Notes under the pieces: generated by a model
Database searches by the model: none
The model's input: only the letters and a program-made list of their open reading frames with translations
What the model was told of the DNA's origin: nothing
Assembly: GCA_934447715.1 (NCBI GenBank)
Contig: CAKSER010000058.1
Location: forward strand, 1 to 7,468
Source: an uncultured Eubacteriales bacterium
GTDB lineage: Bacteria > Bacillota > Clostridia > Oscillospirales > CAG-272
DNA: 7,468 nucleotides
Direction: 5' to 3'
Shown: in pieces, positions 7,201-7,468 of the stretch
Layout of the letters: the number at the start of each line of letters is the position of its first letter
Position numbering within the stretch: the first letter of the stretch is position 1
Made by a program: the position numbers and the translations under genes

Positions 7201-7468
7201 AGTAGAATCCGGGATATATGCTGTGCCGTAGAAGCCGTCTGCGTTCCACATTACATTGAAAAGTCCCTCATCGTTAAGCGATGTGCCTTCTGCCGACCAG
7301 ATAATGTCAGCAGCCTTGAGCGAGACATTTGCGGCATTCTGCCACTCGTCCGGATCTGCAAACGCATCGATTGCCGGTGCTGTTCCGACCTTCGGTGTGT
7401 AGTACGGGCCTGTTGCCGGATCAAAGTAATGGCCTGCTTCGTCGTTTACCAGTGTGAAGCGGGAGGCA
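4252..7468 (-). CDS. Large multimodular surface/secreted protein: three CBM9-like modules, Cys/His segment, cohesin, dockerin (N-terminus outside window)
   Basis: The minus-strand frame is open from the right edge to a TAA (complement of 4252-4254), giving 1071 visible residues; the ATG at 7249-7251 is internal, because 72 in-frame codons precede it without a stop and complete the first module. Visible residues about 25-203, 219-455 and 474-735 are three beta-sandwich modules. Each opens with an xIxGxIxxxEW-type motif (TAPAIDAFADPDEW; NSPKINGYINTEVNEW; TITPDGILGDEW), which resembles CBM9-like domains. Residues about 739-857 hold CxxC pairs (CEGC, CTMC, CSGC) and His. Residues about 858-1000 are a cohesin (NPGIVSLRFDVKYDMTKFEL is typical). 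Residues about 1003-1067 are a dockerin with duplicated DEKDAVxLARYLAGWNV. No catalytic domain is visible. I infer a carbohydrate-binding adaptor in a cellulosome-like or cell-surface assembly; a signal peptide and any enzyme domain would lie outside the window. Confidence 0.85.
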   Translation of the reverse strand, partial: ASRFTLVNDEAGHYFDPATGPYYTPKVGTAPAIDAFADPDEWQNAANVSLKAADIIWSAEGTSLNDEGLFNVMWNADGFYGTAYIPDSTQSDNDQFKFVLFPNADSASGSVFAVDRTGNVTLPEGVSAEQVEFAVDNSDDSSYIVEFFISKEALGIEEMASGNSIYANVILVDANENGESVTGYIGEGTSIDDAKDEYIFSSGSAGIAPTIPDYNQHEVGKATNSPKINGYINTEVNEWPKESYIGTLTTEYFDALQQPPENYDFRADIYAMWDEKAVYYAFDISDPSMTDSEKLRLDFFGTSYDAGMAKDTFTIGILPWTAYSASPEIEQEKKLHLDLSEYVDVCVRKVNSSRYQMEVSIKWEIFEQACENGNEVAGMTHIFTGNYAGRAGTVFPLHINYMDAFKAENEEGELVDKVAWYLYYTGNEDGVTPFKAWTVVPNDVDTWKLSTLVINNGLDETDRPADREPENVYEIPKSTGTITPDGILGDEWKNAQVLDFSPENLFTVMNNNEGSLGAGSKAMLLWDDTYLYVGLDIKDATDTGYRMARGGTPVEGKGYAVDYFSLNFFSSLASTSNTDSLVFNFHPEVSDYTYKGVTGHSGSFEMNINGSSSFFTYKQLPTKALVAEGDGYSYTMEIAIPWSMFEKLSQSAVSLGKTFKNYPTPVAGTLFRMTAEYKDSAYVEEIPEPAEGEEPSTEPEIVHKMSWYYHNYYKDVLETAWPYNYNTMDVFKLVDSTEAHKHAVTKVEAKESTCTEEGNIEYYLCEGCGKMFANENATGILYDEDVFLNTIPHNYVASYDENGHYEECTMCHEKRNEGAHEFGEWTVVKEADYGVKGERTRSCSGCEYVQHEEIPALVGATITIDNVEEAAIGEEFKAYVHLTENPGIVSLRFDVKYDMTKFELVSVKDLGALKGWTEPVDKISSPYRLRWCDPLSDDMQGTTNNKTEANIVELTFRVLDDVEVGEYEIEVIPVEAYQTVDKTNGKLINFDGSVAKINVVEGFIYGDVNNDKKVDEKDAVALARYLAGWNVTINMKAANVQYEESGSVDEKDAVKLARYLAGWNVVLGPVA
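4277..4429 (-). repeat. Duplicated 51-bp segment encoding the two dockerin half-repeats
   Basis: Bases 4277-4327 and 4379-4429 match at 44 of 51 positions by eye. They encode the two copies of VDEKDAVxLARYLAGWN in the dockerin. DNA-level similarity this high, although the upstream halves of the calcium loops differ, fits either a recent duplication or homogenisation of the repeats. Confidence 0.85.

Overview
The window looks like chromosomal DNA from a low-to-mid GC anaerobic Firmicute, most likely a fibre-degrading gut clostridium of the Ruminococcus/Oscillospiraceae type. This is an inference from three things: a glycoside-phosphorylase-like C-terminus, a clostridial feoA-feoB-Cys-rich iron-transport cluster, and a very large surface protein with cohesin and dockerin modules of the ARYLAGW type. 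No rRNA, tRNA, CRISPR array, insertion sequence or phage gene is visible.

Layout. Bases 1-213 hold the last 70 codons of a plus-strand gene that resembles the C-terminus of GH94 (cellobiose/cellodextrin-type) phosphorylases, closed by a strong intrinsic terminator at 246-282. A regulatory region follows, with two palindromic elements at 351-366 and 372-387 whose centres lie exactly 21 bp apart. It leads into a ferrous-iron uptake operon: feoA (483-719), feoB (737-2737) and a 53-residue FeoB-associated Cys-rich membrane protein (2734-2895) that overlaps the feoB stop codon. A separate promoter (about 2957-2985) precedes a lipid/diacylglycerol kinase gene (3024-3917), which ends at an intrinsic terminator (3962-3992).

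The right half (4252-7468) is one minus-strand reading frame, converging on the kinase gene and with its own terminator at 4094-4127. It stays open to the right edge of the window, so the N-terminus is missing. The 1071 visible residues comprise three related CBM9-like beta-sandwich modules, a CxxC/His-rich segment, a cohesin domain and a C-terminal dockerin. One chain carrying both a cohesin and a dockerin could act as an adaptor or branching subunit in a cell-surface or secreted carbohydrate-degrading assembly.

How the parts relate. The phosphorylase-like gene and the cohesin/dockerin protein both fit plant-polysaccharide use, one on intracellular oligosaccharides and the other outside the cell. 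The feo operon supplies Fe(II), the main soluble iron form in anoxic habitats. The lipid kinase is a housekeeping enzyme with no evident link to its neighbours. The most interesting items are the twin operator upstream of feoA and the architecture of the large protein, including its asymmetric dockerin.
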